From Hyphococcus sp. (GTDB lineage Bacteria > Pseudomonadota > Alphaproteobacteria > Caulobacterales > Parvularculaceae): a DNA stretch of 54,130 nucleotides. Position 1 is the stretch's first letter; every line of letters begins with the position of its first letter. The stretch lies in NCBI GenBank assembly GCA_028285645.1, contig JANQOV010000124.1, forward strand, positions 1-54,130, written 5' to 3'. The position numbers were made by a program, and so were the translations under genes. Below the pieces are notes generated by a model that was given only the letters and a program-made list of their open reading frames with translations, was not told where the DNA came from and did no database searches. Below, in pieces: positions 33,262-42,382 of this stretch.

Positions 33262-34248
33262 ATGACGACGACATCAGCCGATAGAACGGCTTTCGTGCTT
33301 GGCGCGACCGGCGGTGTCGGCGGCGAAATCACGGCGGCTTTATTGCGCCATGGATGGCGCGTTATCGCCGCGGTTCGCGATCCGTCGCAGGCGCGTTCGA
33401 ACGTTCGCGCAGAACATCACAGCGTCAAATGGGTCCGCGCCGACGCAATGGATCGCGCGAGCGTGCTGCAAGCGAGCGAAGGCGCCGACTGCGTCGTGCA
33501 TGCAGTCAACCCCCCCGGATATAGGAATTGGGGCAAGCTCGTCTTGCCGATGATCGATAATACAATTGCGGCTGCCGAGGCGCACGGCGCTCGCATTCTT
33601 CTTCCGGGTACGATTTATAATTATGGCCCAGACGCGTTCCCCCTGTTGACAGAAGACGCGCCCCAGCGCCCGATCACCCAGAAAGGAAAAATCCGGGTGC
33701 AGCTGGAGCAGCGGCTCGAAAGAGCAAGCGGACGCGGCGTGCGATCGCTCATCGTGCGCGCCGGCGATTTTTTTGGCCCCTTCCCGGGCAACAATTGGTT
33801 TTCGCAAGGCCTGGTCAAACCCGGCGAACCGCTGAAAGCGATTACCAATCCCGCCAAGCCAGGCGTCGGTCACGCATGGGCTTATTTGCCGGATCTCGGA
33901 GAAACTTTCGCCCGCCTCATGGACCGCGAATCCGAACTTGACAGTTTTGCACGTTTTCATTTTGCGGGGCATTGGGATCAAGACGGCCAGCAGATCGTGG
34001 AGGCGATCAGGCGCGTTCTTAACGATCCCTCGATTAAAACAAAATCTATGCCATGGGGCTTGCTCACGGTGATCGGCCTGTTCAACGAGACCTTGCGCGA
34101 ACTTGTAAAAATGAAATACCTTTGGGATGCCCCGGTGCAACTGAGCAACAGGCGTCTTGTTGAGTTCCTCGGGGAGGAACCGCACACGCCCCTCGACCAA
34201 GCAATTGCCGCGACGCTAGCTGCGCTGGACGTAACGTCAGCAAAGTAA
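33262..34248 (+). CDS. NAD(P)-binding epimerase/dehydratase-like protein (extended/atypical SDR)
   Basis: A 328-residue Rossmann protein. The cofactor motif is VLGATGGVGGEITAALLRHG (residues 11-30), followed by a basic turn (AAVRDPSQAR) that favours NADP. The mid-region has ADAMDRASVLQASEGADCVV and PGTIYNYGP, where the usual YxxxK is not obvious: a Y-N-Y-G sequence replaces it, so a typical epimerase mechanism is doubtful. It resembles NmrA/epimerase-like oxidoreductases. It follows an AAGGGG site and is convergent with the MFS gene at 34302. Confidence 0.8.
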   Translation: MTTTSADRTAFVLGATGGVGGEITAALLRHGWRVIAAVRDPSQARSNVRAEHHSVKWVRADAMDRASVLQASEGADCVVHAVNPPGYRNWGKLVLPMIDNTIAAAEAHGARILLPGTIYNYGPDAFPLLTEDAPQRPITQKGKIRVQLEQRLERASGRGVRSLIVRAGDFFGPFPGNNWFSQGLVKPGEPLKAITNPAKPGVGHAWAYLPDLGETFARLMDRESELDSFARFHFAGHWDQDGQQIVEAIRRVLNDPSIKTKSMPWGLLTVIGLFNETLRELVKMKYLWDAPVQLSNRRLVEFLGEEPHTPLDQAIAATLAALDVTSAK

Positions 34249-34301
34249 TCTCGTTAAAGCGAAACGGGATCAAAGCATTTCAATTTGTGGCGCGAGGCCT
34301 G

Positions 34302-35492
34302 TCAAATCCATTCGCTTTTTCTTTTGCGGAGCACCGAGTGATCCCAGCCGAGCCGGCCGGCAATTACGGCAGCCATGGCTGACAGCATATAAGGCGACGC
34401 CGGCGACACCCCCTCGGCCAGAAACCCGGCGGAAAGCGGCCCGGTGATTTCCGCGCTCGACTGGCAGCCCTGGATCGCGCCTTGAACCTTTCCCTGGCGT
34501 TCTTCCGGCGTCGCAAGCGAAGCGAGACCAATCAGGCTCGTCTGCAGGTGCGGCTGACCGATTGAGAACAAGAGTACGCCGGCGAATACGAAGGCCGCTG
34601 ATGTCGTCCACGCGAACGCCACGATTAGAATTGCTCCGGTCCCTACAACAAGCCCTCCCATCAAAGCCGTCCGCGCTTCGCCGAGACGGACAACAACAAA
34701 AGGAACGACTAGCGCGCTCAATAAAACGTCCATTACGCCGCGCGCCGAAAAAAGGAATGCGACCTGCTCTGGCGACCAATCGGTTTTGATTTCGATCAGC
34801 GAGGCAAGGTTGGTGGCAACACTCATAACCACGAGCCACATCAGGAATATGCCTATGAGTAGGTTCCGTATCGTCGGCAGGCGCAGCTGTGAAATAAGCA
34901 CCGCGACTGAATTGCTCTGTCTGAAGCTGAACGTCTCTGTTTTCACGGACTCGGGCCGTGTCTCAGGCATGAAATGATAAGTCGCGAGGATAGCCGATGC
35001 ATATATCGCCGCAACAAGAGCAAACGGAGCCGCAGGACCTAGGTCTATCGTGGCCGCGCCGAGGAGCGGGCCAACCACGAAGCCGAGGCCCGACGCGGCG
35101 TTGAGCCGTGCGAATACGCGCGATCGGTCCGCAGAAGAGGTTCTATCCGCCGCAGCGGCATAGGTCGCCGCCGCCATACCGTCCGTCAGCCCAACAACAG
35201 CCCAGCAGGCGGCGAGCATCCACATGGACGTTGCGAACCAGACGCCGCCATAGCCGAGCGCCGCGCCGGTCAGGCTTATCATCAGAACCTTTTTGCGTCC
35301 GATATTGTCGCACTGGGCGCCCCAGAATGGTGTCGCGACAAAGCGCGAGAAAGAGTAAGCCGCAAAGAGCAGGCCAATCGAAGATGCCGTGCCCCCGAAT
35401 TTCCCGACGAGCGCCGGAGCGAGCGGTATCAGCGTCCCGAACCCAAGCGTGATGAGGAAGGAAGTGAAGAACAGATAAAGGGGAAATCGCAT
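34302..35492 (-). CDS. MFS transporter, drug-exporter type
   Basis: A 396-residue integral membrane protein with about twelve hydrophobic segments. It starts MRFPLYLFFTSFLITLGFGT, and the family A motif is present in modified form after helix 2 (GAQCDNIGRKKVLM). The overall shape is that of TetA/Bcr-like 12-helix exporters of the inner membrane. The transported compound is unknown. The 311 bases upstream contain no gene and no clear operator, so regulation is not evident. Confidence 0.87.
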   Translation of the reverse strand: MRFPLYLFFTSFLITLGFGTLIPLAPALVGKFGGTASSIGLLFAAYSFSRFVATPFWGAQCDNIGRKKVLMISLTGAALGYGGVWFATSMWMLAACWAVVGLTDGMAAATYAAAADRTSSADRSRVFARLNAASGLGFVVGPLLGAATIDLGPAAPFALVAAIYASAILATYHFMPETRPESVKTETFSFRQSNSVAVLISQLRLPTIRNLLIGIFLMWLVVMSVATNLASLIEIKTDWSPEQVAFLFSARGVMDVLLSALVVPFVVVRLGEARTALMGGLVVGTGAILIVAFAWTTSAAFVFAGVLLFSIGQPHLQTSLIGLASLATPEERQGKVQGAIQGCQSSAEITGPLSAGFLAEGVSPASPYMLSAMAAVIAGRLGWDHSVLRKRKSEWI

Positions 35493-35803
35493 AGCTCATG
35501 CTCCTGTTGCGTACCATGCTAGAGCAAGTGCGGCCCGGCTGCCCGATAAAGCAGGTGATAATAGTCATCTCATTTCGATATATATTGCGGGGCGAATGTA
35601 AATGGCGTTCCGCTGGGACGTTTCGCCGGGAAAGAGAGTGTTTCCGGGATGCGATCTGTACGATCAAGCACATCCGCTCTCCAGGCGCCTTTAGAAACTC
35701 CCGTTTTTCCTATAAATCTGTCTGATCGAATCGCTGCAACGCTGATCGTGGACCACCATCCCCAAACGCTTCACCCTTTTGCGCATTCCCCAACCGTTAT
35801 GAG
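35493..35803. other. Intergenic stretch with no recognised gene
   Basis: These 311 bases lie between the MFS start and the stop of the winged-helix regulator, both on the minus strand. An AT-rich patch (CATTTCGATATATATTG, about 35571-35587) could be part of the MFS promoter. No convincing coding frame, RNA or repeat was seen. Confidence 0.4.
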
Positions 35804-36313
35804 CTACGAATCGCCTTTCGTAGACGCAGCTGTTCGAGCCGCTTGTTCATAAACGCCCGAGAGCGCTCTTAGGAGTTGCGCCAATGACTCCAAATCATAG
35901 TCGCCATAACTTAGATGTTTCAAAGCAGGCTCAAGAAATCGCGCACGGTCGGTTAGAAACTCTTCATAGTGAGCCTTCGCCTTGTCGCCTGCTTTATAGA
36001 ATACTTCTTTGCCAACTTTGGAGCTGGTTATAGCCTCCAAGCGAACGAGCTTTTTCAATGAGTATGAAACAAGATGCATGTCATCGATCGACAGCGCAAA
36101 TGCAAGATCATTGGCGCGTAATTGTCGGTCCCGATAAACAAGCAGGTGCATCAAAAAGACGTCGAGATCGGACAGGCCATTGAGGACGCCTTCTGTACTG
36201 CGCAAACTCATCCATCTTTTCACTGAATTCCACAGAATTGTCAGAGAAAGCTCGAAATCTGACAGCGCTTCAGCGTCCGAAGAGGCAGGCGGGGCAGTTT
36301 TTTTTCCGGGCAT
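35804..36313 (-). CDS. MarR-like winged-helix regulator
   Basis: About 169 residues from the ATG at 36313 (an in-frame GTG at 36394 would add 27 unconvincing residues). After a Pro/Ala-rich linker the protein reads ELSLTILWNSVKRWMSLRST, LSDLDVFLMHLLVYRDRQLR, ANDLAFALSIDDMHLVSYSL and KKLVRLEAITSSKVGKEVFY, the order of a MarR-type dimerisation helix, recognition helix and wing. It is divergent from the isochorismatase-like gene, which it may control; small phenolic or amide ligands are typical for the family, but none can be assigned. Confidence 0.78.
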   Translation of the reverse strand: MPGKKTAPPASSDAEALSDFELSLTILWNSVKRWMSLRSTEGVLNGLSDLDVFLMHLLVYRDRQLRANDLAFALSIDDMHLVSYSLKKLVRLEAITSSKVGKEVFYKAGDKAKAHYEEFLTDRARFLEPALKHLSYGDYDLESLAQLLRALSGVYEQAARTAASTKGDS

Positions 36314-36488
36314 CCTAATCTCTTTTTCAAGCAATTTGTCTGCGTTTTCGCTGGGTATTACACAACTTGTCTTTTTCGTCACGCATAAGTTCACCGATCA
36401 AACGATAATAAAATGATATCAAAACGTTGACAAAGTGCTTTCATGAATTACGCTCGCTCCGCCTTGGCAAAAAAGGAAGGCGAATATC

Positions 36489-37289
36489 ATGAGCGAAAAT
36501 GAGAACGGCGCGCCGTGGTCAACGCTCGGCGCTGCCGACAGAAACGCCTATCGCGTGTCGGAAAACGTCGTCGATATGCGCCGATCGGCTCGAGATCAAA
36601 AGACGATTGAATTGGAAGCCCAATCGCAAAACATTCTGTTCGATATTCACCGTGCGGCGATTATCATTGTCGATATGCAAAATGATTTTTGCTCCCCGGA
36701 TGGGTGGATTGCGTCCATGGGGATTGATGTTGGGCCTGCCCAATCGCTTTCCGCGCCCATCAATAATGCGACAAAAGCAATTCGCGCCCACGGCGCACCC
36801 GTCATTTGGCTTAACTGGGGCGTGCGTCCGGATCGGCTCAATCTATCCCCCGGCACGTTGCATCCGTTTAACCCCAATGGCATGGCCCCCGGATTAGCCG
36901 GCGCACTTAAAAACAACCGTGGCGAATATCATGTTCTTGAAAAAGACGGCTGGGGCGCCGCGATCATTGACGAGCTTGAACAAGAGGGCGGCGATATTCA
37001 CATCAGCAAACATAGAATTAGCGGGTTTTGGGATACCCCGCTCGATTCCATTCTCAAAAACCTTGATGTGAAAACACTATTTTTCGCTGGGGTGAACGCC
37101 GATCATTGCGTGCTCGGGACTCAGATGGACGCCAATTTTCATGGATATGATACGATCATGCTGGAAGATTGCGTCGCGACAACATCACCTGACTTCTGCA
37201 TGCAAGCGACATTGCATAATGTTCGTTTTTGTTTCGGGTTTACAGCAACGTCTTCGGAGCTCGTAAAGTCGCTGCAAGCTGCTCTGTAG
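36489..37289 (+). CDS. Isochorismatase-family cysteine hydrolase
   Basis: A 266-residue hydrolase with the full catalytic triad: Asp62 (IIIVDMQNDF), Lys174 (HISKHRISGFWDTPL) and Cys207 after His206 (AGVNADHCVLGTQM). The cis-peptide motif GVN-A precedes the cysteine. The extended N-terminal 50 residues and overall layout resemble amidohydrolases such as RutB, biuret hydrolase or N-carbamoylsarcosine amidase rather than true isochorismatase. It probably releases ammonia or a carbamate from a small amide in the cytoplasm. AAAAGGAAGG precedes the ATG. Confidence 0.87.
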   Translation: MSENENGAPWSTLGAADRNAYRVSENVVDMRRSARDQKTIELEAQSQNILFDIHRAAIIIVDMQNDFCSPDGWIASMGIDVGPAQSLSAPINNATKAIRAHGAPVIWLNWGVRPDRLNLSPGTLHPFNPNGMAPGLAGALKNNRGEYHVLEKDGWGAAIIDELEQEGGDIHISKHRISGFWDTPLDSILKNLDVKTLFFAGVNADHCVLGTQMDANFHGYDTIMLEDCVATTSPDFCMQATLHNVRFCFGFTATSSELVKSLQAAL

Positions 37290-37308
37290 AGGCGCGGCCT
37301 TTGCTGCG

Positions 37309-37761
37309 TTACTTCAAGAGCGGCAAATGCGGAGACGACGAGTGCAAGTTAAACACTTCTAGCCAGGTCAGGACGCCGTCCTTTGTTTCGACTTGACCGT
37401 TGCACGTCATAGACTTGCCGGACGGATCGACTTTGCACCTTTCGCTAAATGGGCCCATCTCCGGGACTTCGCCATACGTCTCCATTTCGTTAGGACCCAG
37501 CGCCCGCAAACGCGCAACAAAACCGCTTCCCGTGACGGTGGAAGGACCGCCGCCATAACGTCCCGACCAAGACGTCACTTTATGAACACCGTCTTCGCCC
37601 GTCTCAACGGAGACCCAAACGAGTTCCTCGCCATCGTCCTTGATCACCCAAAGCGTGTGCGAGCAAGGCTCAAGTTTTTTCGATTTCTGCTGGTCGAGCA
37701 CCCAAACGCCCGCGGGGACAATGCCTTTGTTGATCGACGGCGCTGTATCTAAGCTGTCCAT
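37309..37761 (-). CDS. Conserved-looking protein of unknown function
   Basis: A 150-residue protein with no family assigned. It has no signal peptide or membrane segment. Sequence alternates short beta-like stretches (GVWVLDQQKSKKLEPCSHTL, LVWVSVETGEDGVHKVTSWS, METYGEVPEMGPFSERCKVD, KSMTCNGQVETKDGVLTWLE), which suggests a small beta-barrel such as a lipocalin-like fold. Three cysteines are present. It is convergent with the isochorismatase-like gene and divergent from the MOSC reductase, sharing with the latter a promoter region that contains the 26-bp element. Confidence 0.6.
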   Translation of the reverse strand: MDSLDTAPSINKGIVPAGVWVLDQQKSKKLEPCSHTLWVIKDDGEELVWVSVETGEDGVHKVTSWSGRYGGGPSTVTGSGFVARLRALGPNEMETYGEVPEMGPFSERCKVDPSGKSMTCNGQVETKDGVLTWLEVFNLHSSSPHLPLLK

Positions 37762-37788
37762 TGTTGATGCGGTTCCTATCCATATTAG

Positions 37789-37814
37789 AGCATTTTATTG
37801 ATAAATTATTGGCA
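37789..37814. promoter_or_regulatory. 26-bp promoter element, copy 1
   Basis: The element begins AGCATTTTATTGATAA and ends ATTATTGGCA. It matches copy 2 at 39694-39719 at 22 of 26 positions without gaps. It lies between the divergent unknown gene (start 37761) and the MOSC reductase (start 37868). It contains two TTATTG-type half-repeats 11 bases apart, about one helical turn, as expected for a regulator site. Confidence 0.6.
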
Positions 37815-37867
37815 TATTGTTATTGTAGCGTCAACGCCGAACCACAAATCCCCGAGCTGTCGATGAT

Positions 37868-39553
37868 ATGCGTCTTTTGAATTTCTCCATTGGTCGTGTA
37901 CAGACAATTCAAATAGGCGCGTCCGCTGTACGCACGGCGCATGTGAAAGCGCCCGTCCCAGAGCCTTGGCGCATAACGCAGAATGGCGCTGAAGGAGATC
38001 AACGCGCCGTCCATCCGGACAAGCTTTATGCATTTGCAAGAACCGCCTACGAGTATTGGAGGGCCGAGCTGGGCGTTGACGCCGACGCATGGCCGGATGG
38101 ATTCTTCGGTGAGAACCTAACGCTTGATTCGCTCAGTGAAACGGAAATCCGAGTGGGCGATGTGTTTTCGCTTGGCGAGGACGTAGAACTTGTCGTCAGC
38201 GGCGCAAGAACGCCATGTGCTAAACTCGCTTGGCGGTTGGGCCAGCCACGAAGCTTTCAGAAAACCTTTGCGCGGTCACGCCGATCGGGCGCCTATTTTG
38301 ATGTTATAAAGCCTGGCCGGGTGCGCCCCGGTGATGTCTTAAAGAGGGTCAAACATGACCCAGCGATGCCGAGCGTCGCTGATGTTTGTGATTTCATAGA
38401 CAGCCACAAAACGCCGCCCTTGGACGCGCTGAAGCGGCTGCTTGATTGCGAACATTTAAGTCCTGCGAACCGAATGCTGCTTGGCGCGAAACGAGAGATG
38501 GCCGAGCGCGCAGAAAACAGGCGTGAACATCGTTGGCGCGGTTGGCGGCGCTTTTCAGTCGCGTCCATTGTCCAAGAAGCCCAAGGCATAAAGTCATTTC
38601 AGTTAAGGCCGTTGGACGAGACGCCATTGTGCATTGCCCGGCCTGGACAATTCGTCAGCGTCAGGCTGGTTGATAGCGAAAATAGCGTCCATACGAGAAC
38701 CTGGAGTCTTTCAAGCTATTCCGAAAATCCTGATCGTTATCAAATTTCGGTCCTTCAACAATCAGGGCCCGGCTCAAAGACTATGCACGCGCTGCGTGAA
38801 GGCGCCGAGCTCGAACTACGGGCGCCCGTCGGTAACTTCATTTATGATATGGGAAGCGTCCGCCCGCCCGTATTCATAGCCGGAGGCGTGGGCATCACGC
38901 CCATCATGGCGATGCTTGAGGCGCATTTTTTCAAAAGTAAGCGGGCAGACGCATATCTGTTCTACGCCGCGAAGACGCCTGAAGATATGGCCTTTCTCGA
39001 CCGCATCGAAGAATGGCGGAAAGAGCATTCTCGATTTCACGTTACGTACGCCTTTAGTCGCGCCAAGAAGGAGGGCGCCATTAACGGGCGCATTTCGCCG
39101 GCGCTGGTTAAAGAGGCTTTAAAGGACCTTCATGTTTTTGTTGGCGCAAAGCGCGTTGATTTGCCTTGGTTTGAAGCTGACTTTTATCTTTGCGGGCCAG
39201 ATAAATTCTGCAATGACCTAAGTGACAACTTCATAGAGGGCGGCGCCAATCCCCACCATATCTATACTGAGCAATTTACTGCCGCCAATCCCATTGAAAA
39301 CGAGGTTGATGAGGCGCGTGTGCGCTTTTCGAGATCCGGCAAAGAAGCCGATTGGCGCAGTGATGAAAATCTCACATTGCTCGAATTAGCGGAGAAGGTC
39401 GGCGTTCGGATCGATCATGATTGCCGCGCAGGGGCGTGCCTTACCTGCAAGACAAATTTATTGAAAGGCGCAACATCAGCCAACACTGATGACGGCGCAG
39501 CCCTTATGTGTATTGGTCGCCCAACGACCAACATCGTCGAAATCGACGCTTGA
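37868..39553 (+). CDS. MOSC domain fused to flavin/NAD(P)/2Fe-2S reductase
   Basis: A 561-residue fusion. Residues 1-215 are a YiiM-like MOSC domain (HVKAPVPEPWRITQNGAEGD, HPDKLYAFARTAYEYWRAEL, DGFFGENLTLDSLSE, RTPCAKLAWRLG with a conserved-type Cys). Residues 235-470 are a ferredoxin-reductase-like flavin and NAD domain (HTRTWSLSSYSENPDRYQIS, FIAGGVGITPIMAMLEAHFF). The C-terminus is a plant-type 2Fe-2S ferredoxin with Cys519, 524, 527 and 548. The second half is like the reductases of Rieske oxygenases; MOSC domains bind molybdenum cofactor in sulfur-carrier or hydroxylamine-reducing enzymes. The fusion may reduce N-hydroxylated or similar substrates. Confidence 0.88.
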   Translation: MRLLNFSIGRVQTIQIGASAVRTAHVKAPVPEPWRITQNGAEGDQRAVHPDKLYAFARTAYEYWRAELGVDADAWPDGFFGENLTLDSLSETEIRVGDVFSLGEDVELVVSGARTPCAKLAWRLGQPRSFQKTFARSRRSGAYFDVIKPGRVRPGDVLKRVKHDPAMPSVADVCDFIDSHKTPPLDALKRLLDCEHLSPANRMLLGAKREMAERAENRREHRWRGWRRFSVASIVQEAQGIKSFQLRPLDETPLCIARPGQFVSVRLVDSENSVHTRTWSLSSYSENPDRYQISVLQQSGPGSKTMHALREGAELELRAPVGNFIYDMGSVRPPVFIAGGVGITPIMAMLEAHFFKSKRADAYLFYAAKTPEDMAFLDRIEEWRKEHSRFHVTYAFSRAKKEGAINGRISPALVKEALKDLHVFVGAKRVDLPWFEADFYLCGPDKFCNDLSDNFIEGGANPHHIYTEQFTAANPIENEVDEARVRFSRSGKEADWRSDENLTLLELAEKVGVRIDHDCRAGACLTCKTNLLKGATSANTDDGAALMCIGRPTTNIVEIDA

Positions 39554-39693
39554 GACTTAAATCGATCGGAATCTCCCCATGCTCAACAGGGTGAATTCGC
39601 GTATTCGTCCTGCTGGGAACCCATAGATTCACGTAAAGATTGTTCGGCAAACCATCGGTTTTGCCGATTCCAGCCGCCCTTTGAGAATATTTC

Positions 39694-39719
39694 AGCATTT
39701 TATCGATAATTTATCGACA
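39694..39719. promoter_or_regulatory. 26-bp promoter element, copy 2
   Basis: The element begins AGCATTTTATCGATAA and ends TTTATCGACA. It contains TTTATCGA twice, 10 bases apart. It matches copy 1 (37789-37814) at 22 of 26 positions and lies 79 bases upstream of the GTG start of the SnoaL-like gene, within the AT-richest part of that intergenic region. Confidence 0.6.
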
Positions 39720-39797
39720 AATCAACTTCATAATGATACTAATGCGTCGAGGGGAGACGCGCATAAGGCGTCGACCCGCGAGCTAGGAGGGGCTGCA

Positions 39798-40241
39798 GTG
39801 TCGAATAAGGAATTGTCGCGTCAGTTTTGGGAGCTCTACGAGCAGTGGGGCGCAGCCATCGCGAACAAAGATCACGATTGGCTTGAGGACTTTTTCACCG
39901 ACGACTTTCTTGGCACCGCTCAACCCTGGCCGACGCTGATTGTCGATAAAGAGAAGATGATTCAGCTCGATAAGGACATCGAGAACATGGACACCCATTG
40001 GGTGCATGTCGTCGCTCATAAGTTGGGCGACACGGTCGTGACGCTGGGTCTCGTGAAATACAACAATGAAGAATTCAAGCCCGGTTCAACGGTTGCCGAA
40101 GGCATGCCGACTGGAGACGAAATCAGTCAACTGACAAAAGGAAAGATCGTCGCTTACGTCAATGGCTGGCGGCACAACGGCGAACGTTGGCAAGTTTTTG
40201 ACCATCACATGGTCGGCGTTGTCGACGAGTGGACGGAGTGA
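39798..40241 (+). CDS. SnoaL/NTF2-like protein
   Basis: About 147 residues from the GTG at 39798, which is preceded by a strong AGGAGGGG; an in-frame ATG at 39681 would place the 26-bp promoter element inside the gene. The sequence LSRQFWELYEQWGAAIANKD, then DWLEDFFTDDFLGTAQPWPT, and the end GKIVAYVNGWRHNGERWQVF, fits the cone-shaped NTF2 fold with a DH/HH-type pocket. Proteins of this fold act as isomerases, dehydratases, cyclases or small-molecule binders. It probably forms an operon with the TonB receptor 65 bases downstream. Confidence 0.8.
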   Translation: MSNKELSRQFWELYEQWGAAIANKDHDWLEDFFTDDFLGTAQPWPTLIVDKEKMIQLDKDIENMDTHWVHVVAHKLGDTVVTLGLVKYNNEEFKPGSTVAEGMPTGDEISQLTKGKIVAYVNGWRHNGERWQVFDHHMVGVVDEWTE

Positions 40242-40306
40242 GCTAGCGATTTTTTTTGGGAGGGCTCGCCGGGGGGCGCGCTTGCATGAAGTGAGTGGAG
40301 GAAAAA

Positions 40307-42382
40307 ATGAAGGAAACTCGAATTAAGCTGAGTTTTGGAGCGTGTTTATTGGCATCGTCCGCATTGGCGACGGGATCGGCGATCGCTCAATCTGATGCGC
40401 CCGATGTAGAGAGCGATTCTGACGACGTAATCTATGTGACAGCGCAAAAGCGAACCCAACGATTGCAAGACGTGCCCATTCAAGTGGATGCGGTCGACGC
40501 TGAGACTTTGGAAAACCGTCTCATCAAACAACCCTCTGATTTAGCGCGAATCGTTCCGAACTTCGCCGTTCAGAGAACCGACACCTATTCCAACTCGGTG
40601 ATTGTACTTCGCGGCATTGCCCAGCCCAGCCGCGCGGACGTACCGGTTGCCGTGATTGTCGATGGCGTCCCGCAAGATGATTCAAGGCAGCTCAATCAAC
40701 GTCTCTTCGATGTGGAGCAGATCGAGGTGCTTCGCGGACCGCAAGGGTCAATCTACGGACGGAATGCAGAAGCCGGCGCGATCATCATCCGAACGAAAGC
40801 AGCAAGCGATCAATTCGAAGCCTTTGCAGATCTCTCCTACGGCAATGGCGATAGCTTCGATGCAACGGTTAGCATTTCCGGCCCGCTCGTGCCGGAAAAG
40901 GTGCGCTTTCGTCTCGCTGGCAACATATTCACGTCAGACGGGGTAATCGAAAATAGCTTCACCGGGCTTGGCGCCGATCAAGTCAATCATGATCTAACAT
41001 TGCGCGGAAATCTTGACTTTCTATTCTCTGACCAGACGACGCTGCGATTGATTGGAAGTTATTCGGACTTTGATGCGGCGGGCGTAATATTCGCGCCCGT
41101 TTTTTCCGGCGACGCAAATGATTTCATCGCGCCGCAATCGAACTTTCCAAATCGAGGCAACGGCGATTCCAAAGGCGTAACGGCGCATTTTGAACATGAA
41201 TTTCCATTCGCGACGTTTAGCTCTATCACCGGTTATACAAGGATGGACCAGGTCCAGGTGACCGATCTTGATTTCACACCGGCGGAAGGCATCGGAAATA
41301 ATCAACCGTTCTCCAGAGAAATTGCTTCGCAAGAACTAAGGCTCGTGAGCCGCGGCGACCAGCGATTGCGATGGCTTGTCGCCGCCGACGTATTGCACTC
41401 AAAATTCAACCTCGCGACGCAGGTCTTTCTCGATATGGGCAATCCGGTCAATGACCCCCTCACCTTTATCGATACGCGACCCGAGAAGAGTCGGCGAACA
41501 AATTTCGGCATATCGGGGCAGCTCGATTACGATATCGCCGATGATGTGACGCTCACCCTAGGCGCGCGTTACGATCAAGATGAGCGAGAGCAATTGGATT
41601 TTTCGACCGGAATCTATCGGGAAGAAACCTTCGACAAATTCCAACCGCGCGCCAGCCTCGTTTATCGATTTGACGAAGACCGTCAGGTCTATGCCACCTA
41701 TTCGGTTGGTTTTCGGTCCGGCGCCTTTAATGGCGGTGATTTCCCGATCGCCCAGGCTGAATCGCTGACCAATTACGAACTCGGATTTAAAACGGAGTGG
41801 TGGGACCGGCGCGTAACGGTTAACGGCGCGGTCTTTTACAATATTGTAGATGACTACCAATTTTCATTCATCGATTTCGTGGCGCGCGCCAATGTGACGA
41901 GCAATATCGATGAGGTGAGCATCTTCGGCGCTGAACTTGAAATTGCAGCAAGGCCCACAGACCAGCTGACAGTGTTCACGAATGTCGGGCTTGCCAAAAC
42001 AGAGATCGAGGAATTCGCGAGATTCCCTGAATTTATTGGCAACAACACGCCGCGTTCAGCGGATTGGTCCCTCGCTGCAGGCTTTGACTATACGCAAAAC
42101 CTAACTGGCGCTCTCGATATGTTCTTGCGTGGAGATATCAACTACGCGAGCGAGCGATATTGGTTCCATGATAATCTTGACGTTCAGGACCCCAGATCAT
42201 TTGGCAATTTGAGCGTCGGACTACAGTCCGATCACTGGTCGCTCTCATTTTGGGCGAAGAACATTTATGACACGCAAGCCTATGACACCTACTTTCCGTT
42301 ACAGGCGACCGGGTTGCCCTATGACGTCGGCTTCCCGACACGACCTCGAACTTACGGCGTAAGACTTACCCTTCGTAACTAA
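40307..42382 (+). CDS. TonB-dependent receptor
   Basis: A 691-residue outer-membrane receptor from the ATG at 40307, which has GGAGGAAAAA directly upstream (a GTG at 40295 is in frame). A signal peptide ends near GSAIAQ-SDA; VIYVTAQKRTQRLQDVPIQV gives the TonB-box region; the plug contains VEQIEVLRGPQGSIYGRNAE; the barrel ends GVRLTLRN, with Asn rather than the usual aromatic last residue. The segments SVGFRSGAFNGG and SFWAKNIYDTQ are typical of the family. It is likely co-transcribed with the SnoaL-like gene and imports an unknown organic ligand. Confidence 0.9.
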   Translation: MKETRIKLSFGACLLASSALATGSAIAQSDAPDVESDSDDVIYVTAQKRTQRLQDVPIQVDAVDAETLENRLIKQPSDLARIVPNFAVQRTDTYSNSVIVLRGIAQPSRADVPVAVIVDGVPQDDSRQLNQRLFDVEQIEVLRGPQGSIYGRNAEAGAIIIRTKAASDQFEAFADLSYGNGDSFDATVSISGPLVPEKVRFRLAGNIFTSDGVIENSFTGLGADQVNHDLTLRGNLDFLFSDQTTLRLIGSYSDFDAAGVIFAPVFSGDANDFIAPQSNFPNRGNGDSKGVTAHFEHEFPFATFSSITGYTRMDQVQVTDLDFTPAEGIGNNQPFSREIASQELRLVSRGDQRLRWLVAADVLHSKFNLATQVFLDMGNPVNDPLTFIDTRPEKSRRTNFGISGQLDYDIADDVTLTLGARYDQDEREQLDFSTGIYREETFDKFQPRASLVYRFDEDRQVYATYSVGFRSGAFNGGDFPIAQAESLTNYELGFKTEWWDRRVTVNGAVFYNIVDDYQFSFIDFVARANVTSNIDEVSIFGAELEIAARPTDQLTVFTNVGLAKTEIEEFARFPEFIGNNTPRSADWSLAAGFDYTQNLTGALDMFLRGDINYASERYWFHDNLDVQDPRSFGNLSVGLQSDHWSLSFWAKNIYDTQAYDTYFPLQATGLPYDVGFPTRPRTYGVRLTLRN

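Noticed and set aside
36421..36450. TTGACA at 36427 as a firm promoter of the isochorismatase-like gene
   Set aside because: The -35 hexamer is perfect, but the best -10 candidate at suitable spacing (TACGCT) is poor, so no promoter feature was called.
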